A stretch of 64,000 nt of DNA from Loktanella sp. IMCC34160 (GCF_004145845.1 NZ_SELP01000002.1:496001-560000); one strand, 5' to 3'; positions 32,759 to 47,238 are shown, counted from the stretch's first letter. Numbers and translations: made by a program. The notes: generated by a model not told the origin, from the sequence alone.

Positions 32759-35518
32759 GTGAGCGATACCCCGGAAACCCCTGAAAACGAAGAAGAAAAG
32801 CCGATCCCGCGCAGCACCTGGGAGGGGCCTAGCATCTCGATCACCTCCGAGATGAAGACCTCGTACCTTGACTACGCGATGAGCGTGATCGTCAGCCGGG
32901 CCATTCCGGACCTGCGCGACGGGCTGAAGCCGGTGCACCGGCGCATCCTTTATGCGATGCATGAAACCGGCAACACGCACGACAAATCCTACCGCAAATC
33001 GGCCCGCCCCGTGGGCGACGTGATGGGGAAATATCACCCCCACGGCGACAGCGCGATTTACGAGGCGCTGGTGCGGATGGCGCAGGATTTCTCGATGTCG
33101 CTGCCGCTTCTGGATGGTCAGGGCAACTTCGGGTCGATGGACGGCGATAACGCGGCCGCCATGCGCTATACCGAGGTGCGGATGGACAAACCCGCGGCCT
33201 ATCTGCTGGCCGATATCGACAAGGACACTGTCGATTTTCAGGACAACTACGACGGCAAGGACCGCGAACCGACCGTCCTGCCCGCCCGTTTCCCGAACAT
33301 GCTGGTCAATGGCGCGGGAGGCATCGCCGTCGGCATGGCCACCAATATCCCGCCCCACAATCTGGGCGAGGTGGTGGATGCCACGCTTGCGCTGATCGAC
33401 AACCCCGATCTGTCGTCCGAAGACCTGATCCACTATGTCCCCGGCCCGGATTTCCCGACCGGTGCCATCATGCTGGGCCGGTCCGGTGCGCGGAAGGCCT
33501 ATCTGGAAGGGCGCGGGTCGGTCGTGATCCGTGCCAAGACCCATGTAGAGGAGATCCGCAAGGATCGTTGGGCCATCATCATCGACGAAGTGCCCTATCA
33601 GACCAACAAGGCCACGATGATCGACCGCATCGCCGAAGCGGCGCGGGAAAAGCGGATCGAAGGCATCGCCCATGTGCAGGACGAGTCCGACCGCAACGGC
33701 GTGCGCGTGGTCATCGAGCTGAAGCGGGACGCGACCGCCGAGGTGGTGCTGAACCAGCTGTTCCGCTTTACCCCGATGCAGACATCCTTCGGCTGCAACA
33801 TGCTGGCGCTGAACGGGGGGCGGCCGGAACAACTGACCCTGCGCAGCTTCCTGACCAATTTCATCGACTTCCGCGAAGACGTCGTGGCCCGCCGGACCGC
33901 GTTCGAACTGCGCAAGGCCCGGGAACGCAGCCATATCCTCTGCGGTCTGGCCGTGGCCGTGTCCAACGTGGACGAGGTGGTGGCCACGATCCGGTCGTCC
34001 CGCGATGCGGCGGAAGCCCGTGAAAAGCTGATGACCCGCCGCTGGCCGGCGCATTCCATCGTCGAATATCTGAAGCTGATCGACGATCCGCTGCACCCGG
34101 TCAATGACGACGGCACCTATAACCTGTCCGAGGTTCAGGCCCGCGCGATTCTGGACCTACGCCTGCAACGCCTGACCCAGATCGGGGTCAAGGAAGTTAC
34201 AGACGAGTTGGAAGAGCTGGCAGGCAAGATCAAGGAGTTCCTTGCCATCCTCGCCAGCCGCGAACAGATCATGGGGATCATCGCCGATGAGCTGCGCGAG
34301 GTGCGCAACCTTTTCGCCGTTCCCCGCCGAACCGAGATTGTCGACTGGTCAGGCGACATGGACGACGAAGACCTGATCGAGCGCGAGGATATGGTCGTCA
34401 CCGTCACCTCGGGCGGCTATATCAAACGCACGGCGCTGGCCGACTTCCGCGCCCAGAAGCGCGGCGGCAAGGGCCTGTCGGGGATGCAGACGAAAGAAGA
34501 GGATGTGGTCACCACCCTTTTCGTCGCCAACACCCATACGCAGCTGTTGTTCTTCACCACCGACGGGATGGTTTACAAGCTGAAGACGTGGCGGCTGCCG
34601 CAGGGCGGGCGCACCGCCAAGGGCAAGGCCATCATCAACATCCTGCCGATCCCGCAGGGGGTTTCCGTGGCGGCGATCATGCCGGTCGACCGGCCGGAAG
34701 AGGAATGGGACGACCTGCAGATCGTCTTTGCCACCTCGGCGGGCGATGTGCGCCGCAACCGGCTGTCGGATTTCACCAACGTCATGCGTAATGGCAAGAT
34801 CGCGATGAAATTCCCAGAAGGCGAAGACATCACGCTGGTCAATGCGCGCATCTGTTCCGAAGATGATGACGTCATGCTGGTCACGAATTCCGGGCGGGCG
34901 ATCCGCTTCCCAACCACGGATGTCCGGGTCTTTGCGGGCCGGTCGTCGACGGGGGTGCGTGGCATCCGCCTGCAGGGCGATGACAAGGTGGTGTCGATGT
35001 CCGTCATTCGCCATTTCGACGCCGAGGCGGATGAACGCGCCGGCTATCTGAAGATGCGCCGGGCCATGGCCGGGCTTGCCGATGATGCCGAGGTCGAGGA
35101 CGAAGACGCCCCGGCTGGTGCCATCAGCCAGGACCGCTATGCCGAGATGTCGGCGGCGGAGAACCTGATCCTGACGATCACCGTAGGCGGGTCGGGCAAG
35201 CTGTCCTCCAGCCACGATTACCCGGTGCGGGGCCGTGGCGGCATGGGTGTGGCCGCAATGGACAAGGCCATGCGGGGCGGCGACATCGTGGCCTGTTTCC
35301 CGGTCGAGATGGCGGATCAGATCATGCTGGCCACCTCGAAGGGGCAGTCGATCCGGGTTCCGGTGGAGGGCATCAGCTTCCGGTCGCGCAGCGCGGGCGG
35401 CGTGCGGGTGTTCAACACCGGCAAGGGCGAAGAGGTCGTCAGCGTGGCATGGATCGCCGATCAGGGCGATGAGGACGGGGCCGTCGCGCCCGACGCGACC
35501 GACGGTACCGAAGAGTAA
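32759..35518 (+). CDS. gyrA: DNA gyrase subunit A
   Basis: About 919 residues; the DNA-cleaving subunit of gyrase, acting with GyrB to introduce negative supercoils. The N-terminal breakage-reunion domain has [33 protein letters not shown], the quinolone-region [17 protein letters not shown], and the catalytic Tyr137 in [10 protein letters not shown]. Six blade-like repeats with the GyrA box region ([11 protein letters not shown]) form the C-terminal wrapping domain. I chose the GTG at 32759 after a GGCGGA site; the TTG at 32738 would add seven residues. Confidence 0.97.
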   Translation: MSDTPETPENEEEKPIPRSTWEGPSISITSEMKTSYLDYAMSVIVSRAIPDLRDGLKPVHRRILYAMHETGNTHDKSYRKSARPVGDVMGKYHPHGDSAIYEALVRMAQDFSMSLPLLDGQGNFGSMDGDNAAAMRYTEVRMDKPAAYLLADIDKDTVDFQDNYDGKDREPTVLPARFPNMLVNGAGGIAVGMATNIPPHNLGEVVDATLALIDNPDLSSEDLIHYVPGPDFPTGAIMLGRSGARKAYLEGRGSVVIRAKTHVEEIRKDRWAIIIDEVPYQTNKATMIDRIAEAAREKRIEGIAHVQDESDRNGVRVVIELKRDATAEVVLNQLFRFTPMQTSFGCNMLALNGGRPEQLTLRSFLTNFIDFREDVVARRTAFELRKARERSHILCGLAVAVSNVDEVVATIRSSRDAAEAREKLMTRRWPAHSIVEYLKLIDDPLHPVNDDGTYNLSEVQARAILDLRLQRLTQIGVKEVTDELEELAGKIKEFLAILASREQIMGIIADELREVRNLFAVPRRTEIVDWSGDMDDEDLIEREDMVVTVTSGGYIKRTALADFRAQKRGGKGLSGMQTKEEDVVTTLFVANTHTQLLFFTTDGMVYKLKTWRLPQGGRTAKGKAIINILPIPQGVSVAAIMPVDRPEEEWDDLQIVFATSAGDVRRNRLSDFTNVMRNGKIAMKFPEGEDITLVNARICSEDDDVMLVTNSGRAIRFPTTDVRVFAGRSSTGVRGIRLQGDDKVVSMSVIRHFDAEADERAGYLKMRRAMAGLADDAEVEDEDAPAGAISQDRYAEMSAAENLILTITVGGSGKLSSSHDYPVRGRGGMGVAAMDKAMRGGDIVACFPVEMADQIMLATSKGQSIRVPVEGISFRSRSAGGVRVFNTGKGEEVVSVAWIADQGDEDGAVAPDATDGTEE

Positions 35519-35636
35519 TCTGGCGACGGCCCTCTGCGGGCCGCGTCAATCTGCGTAGGTGGTGAATGCTGGCCCCTTGCCGGTGTTGATGTTAGAATTA
35601 TTGAATTGGAAATAGATTGTTATGATGGGGAAGATC

Positions 35637-36545
35637 ATGAAAATCAAAAATCTGGCCGGTCTTGCGGCCACCACGGCTTTGGTTTCTGCGGGGGCTGTCT
35701 GGGCCGACAGCGGGTCCAATAGCTTCAGCGGCTACTACGGCAATTTCGATCGTATCTTCGACGATTACGGAAGCGCCCAAGTGCTGAGCTTCGGTCTGGA
35801 ACGCGAATATGACTTTGGCAATGCCATCGTCTTTGGCGGGCTGGCCCACACCGAGTTCAGCGGAGATATCAAGGCACGGGGCTTTTCGTCCCTGAACCTT
35901 GGCGCCGCTTATCGGATCACCCCTGAAATCGCGGCTGGTGCCGAAATCTGGACCTATGCAGACGATTGGGGCAACTACAGCGATCTTGGGCTTTTTGCGC
36001 AATATGATGCCGGGTCGACCCGCGCGGCGCTCTATGTCCAGACCAGCCTCGACAATGACGGGCCCTTCTATGGCGGTATCTACTCGGAATTCATGCCCAC
36101 CCCGGATCTTGATCTGCGGGTGTCGGCCGAGTTTTCGGAGGGCCGCGGGGTCGAGTGGATCCAGCTGGCGGGCGACTACCAGATCGGTCAGTTCAGCCTG
36201 ACCGGCGCCTTCAGGACCGATCCGGAATACACCGATTTCAACATCACCTCGCTTGGCCTTGGCTATCAGGTGAACGATCAGCTTGATGTCGATTTCCGCT
36301 ATACCTGCTTTGACGATGGCCCCTTCTATCGGGAGTCGATGTCGGTCGGCGGGTCCTATGAGCTTGGGACCGGTGTGTCGCTGGCCGCCTATTTCGGACG
36401 CGAGCAAGGTGGGTTCGGGCCGACGCTCAACACCTTGGGGCTGGAGTTCGAATTTGAAACCGGCAAGCGTGGGGTGGTGCATCATGACCTGATGCAGCAA
36501 TCCTACGATGACATTTTCCGCGGGTTTCCGATCTTTATCTTCTGA
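35637..36545 (+). CDS. outer-membrane beta-barrel protein, hypothetical
   Basis: 302 residues with a signal peptide ([22 protein letters not shown], cleavage near ADS). The mature part is a run of alternating amphipathic strands rich in Tyr, Gly and Asp ([57 protein letters not shown]), as in porin-like barrels. It ends in Phe (PIFIF), like proteins inserted by BamA. I recognise no named family. ATG 35637 is preceded by GGGGAAG; upstream in-frame ATGs at 35622 and 35625 are less likely. Confidence 0.7.
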   Translation: MKIKNLAGLAATTALVSAGAVWADSGSNSFSGYYGNFDRIFDDYGSAQVLSFGLEREYDFGNAIVFGGLAHTEFSGDIKARGFSSLNLGAAYRITPEIAAGAEIWTYADDWGNYSDLGLFAQYDAGSTRAALYVQTSLDNDGPFYGGIYSEFMPTPDLDLRVSAEFSEGRGVEWIQLAGDYQIGQFSLTGAFRTDPEYTDFNITSLGLGYQVNDQLDVDFRYTCFDDGPFYRESMSVGGSYELGTGVSLAAYFGREQGGFGPTLNTLGLEFEFETGKRGVVHHDLMQQSYDDIFRGFPIFIF

Positions 36546-36566
36546 AGGTCGGACCAAGACAGACAG

Positions 36567-36596
36567 CGGGGCGCCAAGTGGCGCCCCGTTTTCGTT
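36567..36596 (+). terminator. Rho-independent terminator after the beta-barrel gene
   Basis: CGGGGCGCC pairs with GGCGCCCCG (9 bp, tetraloop AAGT) and is followed by TTTTCGTT. It lies just before the trmFO start. Confidence 0.88.
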
Positions 36597-36640
36597 CTGG
36601 TTCCCTTGCGTGGGAACAATGCGCCCGCTACATGCCTCAC

Positions 36641-37984
36641 ATGACACAGGTACTTCATATCGTGGGCGGCGGCATGGCCGGGTCCGAGGCGGCATGGCAG
36701 GCGGCAAAGGCCGGGGTGCGCGTGGTGATCCACGAAATGCGCCCCAAGGTCGAAACCTTTGCCCATCGCACCGGGAACCTGGCCGAGATGGTCTGTTCAA
36801 ACTCGTTCCGGTCCGACGACAGCGAACAGAACGCGGTCGGCCTTCTGCATTGGGAAATGCGGCAGGCGGGCGGGATCATCATGGACACGGCCTATCGCCA
36901 CCGGCTGCCCGCCGGCGGGGCGCTGGCGGTGGACCGCGACCCGTTTTCCGAAGATGTGACCGCCGCGCTCAAGGCGCTGCCGAATGTTTCGGTCTCCTAT
37001 GAAGAGGTGACAGAGATTCCCGATCAGGACCACTGGATCTTTGCCACCGGGCCCCTGACATCCCCCGCCCTTGGCGAGGCGATCCGCGCGGAAACCGGGG
37101 CTGAAGCGCTGGCCTTTTTCGATGCCATCGCGCCCATCGTGTACTTCGACAGCGTCAACATGAACGTGGCCTGGATGCAGTCCCGCTATGACAAGGGCGA
37201 GACCGAGGAAGAGCGGACGGCCTACCTCAACTGCCCGATGACGAAGGACCAGTATGAGGCATTCATCGACGCGCTTCTTGCCGCGGATAAGGCCGAGTTT
37301 CACGAAGGCGAAACCGCGGGCTATTTCGACGGTTGCCTGCCGATCGAGGTGATGGCCGAACGCGGACGCGAGACACTGCGCTTTGGGCCGATGAAACCGA
37401 TCGGGCTGACCAATGCCAATGATCCAACCAACAAGCCCTATGCGGTTGTCCAGTTGCGCCGCGACAACGCTCTGGGGACGCTCTACAACATCGTCGGGTT
37501 CCAGACCAAGATGAAATATGGCGCGCAAACCTCTGTTTTCCGGATGATTCCGGGGCTTGAGGATGCGCAATTCGCGCGCCTTGGCGGCATCCACCGCAAC
37601 ACTTTCATCAACTCGCCGACCCTGCTGGACGATCAGATGCGGTTGAAATCGCGGCCCAATATCCGCTTTGCCGGGCAGATCACCGGGGTCGAGGGATATG
37701 TTGAATCCGCCGCCATGGGTCTTTTGGCCGGACGTCTGGCCGTGGCCGAACTGCAGGGGCGCGCCGTAGCGCCCGTGCCCGCGACGACGGCGACCGGGGC
37801 GCTTGTCACCCATATTACCGGCGGCGCGGATGCGAAGACTTTCCAGCCGATGAACGTGAACTTTGGCCTGTTTCCCCCGGTTGACGGGTTGAAAAGCGGA
37901 CGGCGCGGGCGCAAGGACCGCTACAAGGCCTATACCGACCGGGCCAAGGCCGACTGGAAAGGTTGGCTGGACGCGCAGGCGTGA
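36641..37984 (+). CDS. trmFO: methylenetetrahydrofolate-tRNA (uracil-5-)-methyltransferase
   Basis: 447 residues; FAD- and folate-dependent enzyme forming 5-methyluridine at position 54 of tRNA. The FAD fold [17 protein letters not shown] is at the N-terminus, followed by the family-specific [50 protein letters not shown], and [17 protein letters not shown]. Start at ATG 36641; an ATG three codons earlier (36632) is possible. The gluQ GTG overlaps its stop as GTGA. Confidence 0.95.
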   Translation: MTQVLHIVGGGMAGSEAAWQAAKAGVRVVIHEMRPKVETFAHRTGNLAEMVCSNSFRSDDSEQNAVGLLHWEMRQAGGIIMDTAYRHRLPAGGALAVDRDPFSEDVTAALKALPNVSVSYEEVTEIPDQDHWIFATGPLTSPALGEAIRAETGAEALAFFDAIAPIVYFDSVNMNVAWMQSRYDKGETEEERTAYLNCPMTKDQYEAFIDALLAADKAEFHEGETAGYFDGCLPIEVMAERGRETLRFGPMKPIGLTNANDPTNKPYAVVQLRRDNALGTLYNIVGFQTKMKYGAQTSVFRMIPGLEDAQFARLGGIHRNTFINSPTLLDDQMRLKSRPNIRFAGQITGVEGYVESAAMGLLAGRLAVAELQGRAVAPVPATTATGALVTHITGGADAKTFQPMNVNFGLFPPVDGLKSGRRGRKDRYKAYTDRAKADWKGWLDAQA

Positions 37985-38850
37985 TCACCCGCTTTGCCCC
38001 CTCGCCGACCGGCCCGCTGCATCTGGGCCACGCTTACGCGGCGATCTATGCGCATGACATGGCGCGGGCGGCGGGCGGACAGTTCCTGTTGCGGATCGAA
38101 GATATCGATCAGACCCGCGCGCGGCCCGAATGGGAACAACAGATCTATGACGAGCTGACCTGGCTCGGGCTGACATGGGATGGATCGGTCCTGCGGCAAT
38201 CCGACCGGATGGACCGATATGAACAAGCGCTTGTAAGGCTATGGGATATGGGCGTTTTATATCCCTGCACCTGCAATCGGCGCGATATCCTTGCCGCCGT
38301 GGCCGCGCCGCAGGAAGGCGGATTGATCCTGACCGGGCCGGACGGGCTGATCTATCCGGGCACCTGTCGGCCCGGGACCGCGCCGGTTGGTCCATTGCCC
38401 CGGGACACCGCCCTTCGGTTGAACATGAAGGCCGCGCTGGATCATATTGGGAAAGAAACGTTTTCCTTCTTCGAATGTGGCGCAGGCCCGGCCGGAGAGC
38501 ACGGCGAAATCACCATTTCCTACGATGCGTTGGTTGAGGCCGTGGGTGATGTGGTTCTGGCCCGGCGCGACATGGGCACGTCCTATCATCTGGCGGTGGT
38601 CGTCGATGATGCCGATCAGGGGATCACCGATGTGACCCGCGGCGCCGATCTGTTCGAAGCGACGAAGATACATGTTGTTCTTCAATCGCTTCTGAGCCTT
38701 CCTTCACCCGACTATCACCATCACCGGCTGATCCGCGATGACAACGGCAAGCGGCTGGCCAAACGGGATGACGCCCGCGCGATTGCCAAATACCGCGCCG
38801 AGGGTGCATCCCCGGAGGATATCCGGCGGCTTGTCGGTCTGACGGAATAG
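37981..38850 (+). CDS. gluQ: glutamyl-Q tRNA(Asp) synthetase
   Basis: 289 residues, equivalent to the catalytic half of glutamyl-tRNA synthetase without anticodon-binding domain. It attaches glutamate to queuosine in tRNA-Asp. The opening [19 protein letters not shown] carries the HIGH-type HLGH (residues 14-17), CTCNRRDI offers the family zinc cysteines, and KRLAKRD is the KMSKS counterpart. GTG 37981 overlaps the trmFO stop; a TTG six codons upstream (37963) is the alternative. Its stop TAG abuts the short repeat copy at 38850. Confidence 0.93.
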   Translation: MITRFAPSPTGPLHLGHAYAAIYAHDMARAAGGQFLLRIEDIDQTRARPEWEQQIYDELTWLGLTWDGSVLRQSDRMDRYEQALVRLWDMGVLYPCTCNRRDILAAVAAPQEGGLILTGPDGLIYPGTCRPGTAPVGPLPRDTALRLNMKAALDHIGKETFSFFECGAGPAGEHGEITISYDALVEAVGDVVLARRDMGTSYHLAVVVDDADQGITDVTRGADLFEATKIHVVLQSLLSLPSPDYHHHRLIRDDNGKRLAKRDDARAIAKYRAEGASPEDIRRLVGLTE

Positions 38851-38907
38851 GTGGGTTGAAACCCACCTTACAAGGTTGCCCCAAAGTATGGTGAGTCTTG
38901 ACCCACC
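38850..38907. repeat. short copy of the intergenic repeat (outer hairpins only)
   Basis: GGTGGGTTGAAACCCACC (38850-38867) and GGTGAGTCTTGACCCACC (38890-38907) match the outer hairpins of the 32098-32295 element, but the GC-rich and GATATTTTTGACCC cores are missing. It separates the convergent gluQ and hisI genes and probably acts as a shared transcription stop. Confidence 0.75.
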
Positions 38908-38914
38908 GTTCCCG

Positions 38915-39274
38915 TCAGCGCTCCGGCGTCATCAATTCCAGCTCTGCCCCGTCCCGCACTGCGGTATAGAAACAGCTGCGCCGGTTGGTGTGGCAGGCCG
39001 GGCCAGTCTGATCGACAAGAACCAACAGGCAATCGCGGTCGCAATCCACGCGGAAATCGACCAGCCGCTGCACATGGCCAGAGCTTTCCCCCTTCACCCA
39101 GAACGACTGCCGCGAGCGGCTCCAATAGGTGACCTTGCCGGTCTCAAGGGTCCGCGCCACGGACTCGGCATTCATCCAGGCCATCATCAGCACCTCGCCC
39201 GAACCATGATCCTGCGCGATCGCGGGGATCAGCCCGTTGGCATCATACTTTAGGCTTGCAGGGTCGAAAGACAT
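38915..39274 (-). CDS. hisI: phosphoribosyl-AMP cyclohydrolase
   Basis: 119 residues; opens the purine ring of phosphoribosyl-AMP in histidine synthesis. Family blocks: VLMMAWMNAESVARTLETG, YWSRSRQSFWVKGESSGH and the metal-binding set VDCDRDCLLVLVDQTGPACHTNRRSCFY with the conserved cysteines and Asp residues. No HisE (pyrophosphohydrolase) domain is fused. Divergent from the NifU-like gene with 68 bases between. Confidence 0.95.
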   Translation of the reverse strand: MSFDPASLKYDANGLIPAIAQDHGSGEVLMMAWMNAESVARTLETGKVTYWSRSRQSFWVKGESSGHVQRLVDFRVDCDRDCLLVLVDQTGPACHTNRRSCFYTAVRDGAELELMTPER

Positions 39275-39342
39275 GGGATTTCCCTTTTGTATCCGGGCGT
39301 CGCACCCTATCTAAGGGGGGAAATCACGAAGGGCAAACCGCC

Positions 39343-39789
39343 ATGTCGTCCGACGCCGACCTGATCAAGCTTTATTCCGGCCGCATCCTTGCACTGGCCG
39401 CCGAGATGCCGCGGACCGAAAGGCTGATCGCCCCGGATGCGACCGCGCGCAAGCGGTCGCCGCTGTGCGGATCGACGGTGACGGTCGATATTGCGCTGAA
39501 GGACGGCAAGATCGTCGATTACGGACAGGATGTGAAGGCTTGCGCCCTTGGACAGGCGGCGGCAGCGGTTGTGGGTGCCAGTATCGTTGGTACGACCCGC
39601 GACATTGTCCAGAAGGGCCGTGACCAGCTTTATGCCATGCTGAAGGAAGGTGGCCCCGCCCCCGATGCGCCCTTTGACGGGCTTGCAGTTCTTGAACCGG
39701 CGCGGGACTACAAGAACCGCCATGCGTCGATCCTGCTGGCCTTTGACGCGACCCTTGCCGCGCTGGACGAAGCCGCGGCCAACGCCTGA
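39343..39789 (+). CDS. NifU-like iron-sulfur cluster assembly scaffold protein
   Basis: 148 residues of the NifU_N/IscU-like family. Candidate cluster ligands are Cys in RKRSPLCGSTVTVDI and in KACALGQAAAAVVGAS, the two positions conserved in this subgroup; a third equivalent is not obvious. Such proteins receive sulfur and iron and pass on Fe-S clusters. The ATG at 39343 is preceded by GAAGGGCAAACCGCC; the longer frame to 39256 overlaps hisI and is not used. Confidence 0.82.
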   Translation: MSSDADLIKLYSGRILALAAEMPRTERLIAPDATARKRSPLCGSTVTVDIALKDGKIVDYGQDVKACALGQAAAAVVGASIVGTTRDIVQKGRDQLYAMLKEGGPAPDAPFDGLAVLEPARDYKNRHASILLAFDATLAALDEAAANA

Positions 39790-39799
39790 CCCGACGCCG

Positions 39800-39840
39800 A
39801 AAAAAGAAACCGCCGCACATCCGGGACAGGATGGCGGCGG
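39800..39840 (-). terminator. terminator of the 40-residue membrane protein gene
   Basis: On the minus strand CCGCCGC pairs with GCGGCGG (39834-39840 with 39810-39816), extended by ATCC/GGAT around a 6-base loop, then TTTCTTTTTT (39809-39800). Confidence 0.75.
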
Positions 39841-39987
39841 CAGGCAGAGAGTGTTCGCGTGGGACCCGGTGACCGTCCGATTGGGGAGGCAGACCCCGGT
39901 GATGACTGGGACAGGCAGTTCAGTCTGGCATCGCAGTTTGGGACAGGCGATGCGGGGACGGACCGGCGCGAAACTCCGGGCAGAAAC

Positions 39988-40110
39988 TCAGAACATTCCC
40001 GGCAACCACAGGCCGGCATAAAGAAGAACGATCAGGGACACCGCGCCCAGCATGTCGCTGATCAGCGTGTCGCGGCTGCGGGTGATGCTGGCTTTGATCT
40101 CTTGGGCCAT
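39988..40110 (-). CDS. 40-residue single-span membrane protein downstream of a LexA box
   Basis: The product starts MAQEIKASITRSRDTLISDM and ends in a membrane span (LGAVSLIVLLYAGLWLPGMF). It has a short basic/polar cytoplasmic head and one helix, with AGGAG as ribosome-binding site (GCAGGAGACGCCCCA before ATG) and its own terminator, so it is a real gene. A GAAC-N7-GAAC motif at 40179-40193, the alphaproteobacterial LexA operator, lies 69 bases upstream. Small SOS-induced membrane proteins are known as division inhibitors (SidA, 29 residues, in Caulobacter), so that role is a fair hypothesis. It does not resemble the aa3-oxidase subunit IV family. Confidence 0.75.
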   Translation of the reverse strand: MAQEIKASITRSRDTLISDMLGAVSLIVLLYAGLWLPGMF

Positions 40111-40178
40111 TGGGGCGTCTCCTGCTCTGGTGTTCTCTTTGTTGCCCCTTTGTTCTCACATGGTTAACGCCGTGTAAA

Positions 40179-40193
40179 GAACTTTATGAGAAC
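40179..40193. promoter_or_regulatory. LexA (SOS) box, alphaproteobacterial type
   Basis: GAAC-TTTATGA-GAAC matches the direct-repeat operator GAAC-N7-GAAC (GTTC-N7-GTTC on the other strand). Two further GAAC half-sites follow at 40200 and 40210, each 10 bases apart. On the minus strand TCATAA inside the box could be the -10 of the 40-residue protein gene, with TTCCAA 17 bases upstream. Confidence 0.65.
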
Positions 40194-40232
40194 ATTAGTG
40201 AACTTTTTGGAACATCCAGAGCGGGGACTCCC

Positions 40233-44614
<4,382 letters not shown>

Positions 44615-44698
44615 TCAGACCAATGCCGGTCGCGATCCTGGGACCGACCGGCAACTCTCTGGGCCAAGTCTTAGGGGGCGCTGCCTGATCCGTCCAGT

Positions 44699-44738
44699 GG
44701 TGCCGGCCCCATCGTCCGTGAGTGGTTGGGCCGGCACC
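44699..44738 (-). terminator. hairpin downstream of ctrA
   Basis: GGTGCCGGCCC (44699-44709) pairs perfectly with GGGCCGGCACC (44728-44738). It lies 29 bases past the ctrA stop. No T-run follows, so it may be a stabilising 3' hairpin rather than an intrinsic terminator. Confidence 0.5.
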
Positions 44739-44766
44739 CCCGTCCGGGAGAAAGGCAAGGTTCGGA

Positions 44767-45480
44767 TCAGGCGCCGACGGCGAGTCGTTCGCTGTCGGAC
44801 CCGGTGTCGGGATCGCGCAGCACATATCCGCGGCCCCAGACGGTTTCGATGTAATTGTCGCCACCGGTCGCCTGCGACAGCTTCTTGCGCAGCTTGCAGA
44901 TGAAGACATCGATGATCTTCAGTTCCGGTTCGTCCATGCCGCCATAAAGATGATTGAGGAACATCTCCTTGGTCAGGGTCGTGCCCTTGCGCAGGCTGAG
45001 CAGTTCCAGCATCTGGTATTCCTTGCCGGTCAGATGCACCGGCGTGCCGCCCGCATCGACCGTCTTGGCATCCAGATTCACGGCAATCCGGCCGGTCTTG
45101 ATCACCGATTGTGCGTGGCCCTTGGACCGGCGGATGATCGCATGGATACGGGCGACCAGTTCTTCCCGGTGGAACGGCTTGGTCAGGTAGTCGTCCGCGC
45201 CAGAGCCGAAGCCCCGCAGTTTCGATTCGGTGCCATCTTCGCCCGACAGGATCAGGATCGGCGTATCCACCTTGGCAAGCCGCAGTTGGCGTAGCACCTC
45301 GTGCCCGGTCATGTCCGGCAGGTTGATGTCCAGCAGGATCAGATCGTAGTCGTAAAGCTTGGCCAGATCGATCCCTTCCTCCCCCAGATCCGTCGTATAG
45401 ACGTTCAGATTGGCATGGGTCAGCATCATTTCGATGCTTTTCGAGGTCGTGGGGTCGTCTTCCACAAGAAGAATGCGCAT
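44767..45480 (-). CDS. ctrA: cell-cycle/global response regulator CtrA
   Basis: 237 residues. The receiver domain has the acidic pocket (Glu7, Asp8, Asp9), phospho-acceptor Asp51 (LLDINLPDM), Thr/Ser at LSGED and Lys in TKPF. An OmpR-type winged helix follows ([33 protein letters not shown]...[13 protein letters not shown]). In Rhodobacterales CtrA is usually non-essential and governs motility, gene-transfer agent release and c-di-GMP genes rather than replication. It lies 95 bases downstream of sciP on the same strand, with TTAA-type sites and an inverted repeat between. Confidence 0.97.
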   Translation of the reverse strand: MRILLVEDDPTTSKSIEMMLTHANLNVYTTDLGEEGIDLAKLYDYDLILLDINLPDMTGHEVLRQLRLAKVDTPILILSGEDGTESKLRGFGSGADDYLTKPFHREELVARIHAIIRRSKGHAQSVIKTGRIAVNLDAKTVDAGGTPVHLTGKEYQMLELLSLRKGTTLTKEMFLNHLYGGMDEPELKIIDVFICKLRKKLSQATGGDNYIETVWGRGYVLRDPDTGSDSERLAVGA

Positions 45481-45498
45481 CCCGGGGTCTCCGCTTGT

Positions 45499-45561
45499 CT
45501 CAAATCATCTTCGTTAACTTAAAAGGCAATTGGTTAATTACCCGTTACCGGATGATTTGAG
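45499..45561. promoter_or_regulatory. ctrA promoter region: flanking 11-bp inverted repeat and CtrA-type sites
   Basis: CTCAAATCATC (45499-45509) and GATGATTTGAG (45551-45561) are perfect inverted copies 41 bases apart. Between them are GTTAAC (45513-45518) and TTAA-N7-TTAC (45534-45548), one base off the CtrA consensus TTAA-N7-TTAA. This is the only space available for a ctrA promoter separate from sciP. Confidence 0.5.
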
Positions 45562-45575
45562 CTTGGCAGCTCGCC

Positions 45576-45854
45576 CTAGGGTTGTCTATACTTTTGGAGC
45601 GCGGTGGCTTTCAAAGCAGCTTCCCCATGCAAGGTTACGGCGGTTTCCCACTCCCGGAATTCATCGTCGGACAGGCCATAATCGTCCAGCGCCGTTTCGC
45701 GCGAGATCAGGCCCGAAGCCACCGCGCGCACCACCGCGGCCTTCCGCGACGCCACCCACCGTCGGGTTTCCTTCGCAGGCAAGTCCGCCCGGGTCATCTT
45801 TGTTCCGTCGGGCAGGGTCACAGCCCTTGGCCCTTCTACTTTTCGAAGATACAT
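45576..45854 (-). CDS. sciP: CtrA inhibitor SciP (DUF1153)
   Basis: 92 residues of DUF1153. The core PDGTKMTRADLP, ETRRWVASRKAAVVRAVASGLISRETALDDYGLS and WETAVTLHGEAALKATALQKYRQP is the SciP signature: a small helix-turn-helix protein that binds CtrA and/or DNA and blocks CtrA-driven transcription in Caulobacter. Start at ATG 45854 (MYLRKVEG) behind GAGAGGGGTGAGAGAG; a GTG at 45863 would add three residues. Placement directly upstream of ctrA suggests joint control of the pair. Confidence 0.92.
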   Translation of the reverse strand: MYLRKVEGPRAVTLPDGTKMTRADLPAKETRRWVASRKAAVVRAVASGLISRETALDDYGLSDDEFREWETAVTLHGEAALKATALQKYRQP

Positions 45855-45934
45855 CTCTCTCACCCCTCTCGGTCGTCAGTCGAAAGCAAGGGTCAAACTG
45901 GGCGCCCAGCCTTAAGAAGGGGTGAAACCGCCCC

Positions 45935-45962
45935 TTGAGAGTATGTTGCATTTTCCTATATT
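45935..45962 (+). promoter_or_regulatory. candidate mnmA promoter
   Basis: TTGAGA (45935-45940), 16-bp spacer, TATATT (45957-45962). Predicted start near 45969 leaves a leader of about 25 bases before the mnmA ATG at 45994. Confidence 0.5.
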
Positions 45963-45993
45963 CCTGCGGACCTCAGCCCCGATTGGATCTCCC

Positions 45994-47130
45994 ATGCCGC
46001 TTGACCCTGCCCTGAACTCGCTTGGCTTTGCCAAACCGCCCTCGGAAACGCGGGTGGTGGTGGCCATGTCCGGCGGTGTCGACAGTTCCGTCGTGGCCGC
46101 GCAACTGGCCGAAGAAGGCTATGACGTGGTCGGCGTGACGCTGCAGCTTTACGATCACGGGGCGGCGCTGGCCAAGAAGGGCGCCTGCTGCGCCGGGCGG
46201 GATATCCACGATGCCCGCCGGGTGGCCGAGGAAATGGGGTTTCCGCACTATGTCCTCGACTACGAGAACATCTTCAAGGATGCGGTGATCGATGAGTTTG
46301 CCGACAGCTACCTTGCCGGGGCGACGCCTGTGCCCTGCATCCGCTGCAATGAGCGGGTGAAGTTCAAGGATCTGCTGGCCACCGCCAAGGACCTTGAGGC
46401 CGATTGCATGGCCACCGGCCATTACATCCAGCGCAAGATGGGACCGAACGGCCCGGAATTGCACAGCGCCGAGGACGCGAACCGCGACCAGTCCTATTTC
46501 CTGTTCTCGACCACGCCGGAACAACTGGACTATTTGCGGTTTCCACTGGGCCATCTGCCCTCGAAAGAGGCGACCCGGCAATTGGCCGCGAAATACGGGC
46601 TGGCGGTGGCGGACAAGCCCGACAGCCAGGACATCTGCTTTGTGCCCAACGGCAATTATGCGGCGGTGATCGAAAAGCTGCGCCCCGGCGCGGCCGAACC
46701 GGGCGAGATCGTGGGTGTGGATGGCACGGTGCTTGGCACCCACCGCGGGGTGATCCACTACACCATCGGACAGCGGCGGGGCCTTGGCATCGGTGGGCTG
46801 GCGGACCCGCTTTACGTGGTGAAACTGGACGTGGACACCCGGCAGGTGATCGTCGGCCCGAAAGAGATGCTGGCCACCCGCAAGATCCCGGTGCGCGAGA
46901 TCAACTGGCTGGGCGATGGCGCCTTTGAGGATGCGTCCGAACGCCACGTGCTGGTCAAGGTGCGGTCCACCCGCCCCCCGCGCGAGGCGGTGATCCGGCC
47001 CATTTCCGCGACCGAGGCCGAGGTGGAACTGGTGGTTCCCGAGGAGGGCGTCAGCCCCGGTCAGGCCTGTGTCTTCTATGACGACGGAAGCAGCCGTATC
47101 CTTGGCGGCGGCTGGATCTGGAAAGGCTAA
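45994..47130 (+). CDS. mnmA: tRNA-specific 2-thiouridylase
   Basis: 378 residues; thiolates U34 of Glu, Gln and Lys tRNAs. The PP-loop ATP site is [15 protein letters not shown] near residue 25; the catalytic cysteines are in [14 protein letters not shown] and [22 protein letters not shown] and the C-terminal beta-barrel region ([20 protein letters not shown]) are typical. The ATG at 45994 starts the family-like [15 protein letters not shown]; upstream in-frame starts overlap the promoter. Confidence 0.96.
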   Translation: MPLDPALNSLGFAKPPSETRVVVAMSGGVDSSVVAAQLAEEGYDVVGVTLQLYDHGAALAKKGACCAGRDIHDARRVAEEMGFPHYVLDYENIFKDAVIDEFADSYLAGATPVPCIRCNERVKFKDLLATAKDLEADCMATGHYIQRKMGPNGPELHSAEDANRDQSYFLFSTTPEQLDYLRFPLGHLPSKEATRQLAAKYGLAVADKPDSQDICFVPNGNYAAVIEKLRPGAAEPGEIVGVDGTVLGTHRGVIHYTIGQRRGLGIGGLADPLYVVKLDVDTRQVIVGPKEMLATRKIPVREINWLGDGAFEDASERHVLVKVRSTRPPREAVIRPISATEAEVELVVPEEGVSPGQACVFYDDGSSRILGGGWIWKG

Positions 47131-47150
47131 GGACAGCGGGCGGGGCCCAA

Positions 47151-47238
47151 GGGTCAAGACCCATGGTGACATTTGAGGGGCTCTGCCCCTCTGGCCCTGA
47201 CGGGCCATTCACCCCGGGATATTTTTGACCCAAAGAAG
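47151..47238. repeat. half copy of the intergenic repeat
   Basis: GGGTCAAGACCCATGGTGAC (47151-47170) resembles the outer hairpin, and 47177-47238 matches 32125-32186 at 59 of 62 bases, ending in GGGATATTTTTGACCC AAAGAAG. The inverted second half is absent. It lies between the tandem mnmA and nuclease genes. Confidence 0.8.

Noticed and set aside
39988-40110. Reading the 40-residue protein as aa3-type cytochrome c oxidase subunit IV
   Set aside because: That family has a longer, differently patterned head and sits near oxidase genes; the sequence here does not fit and no oxidase genes are near.
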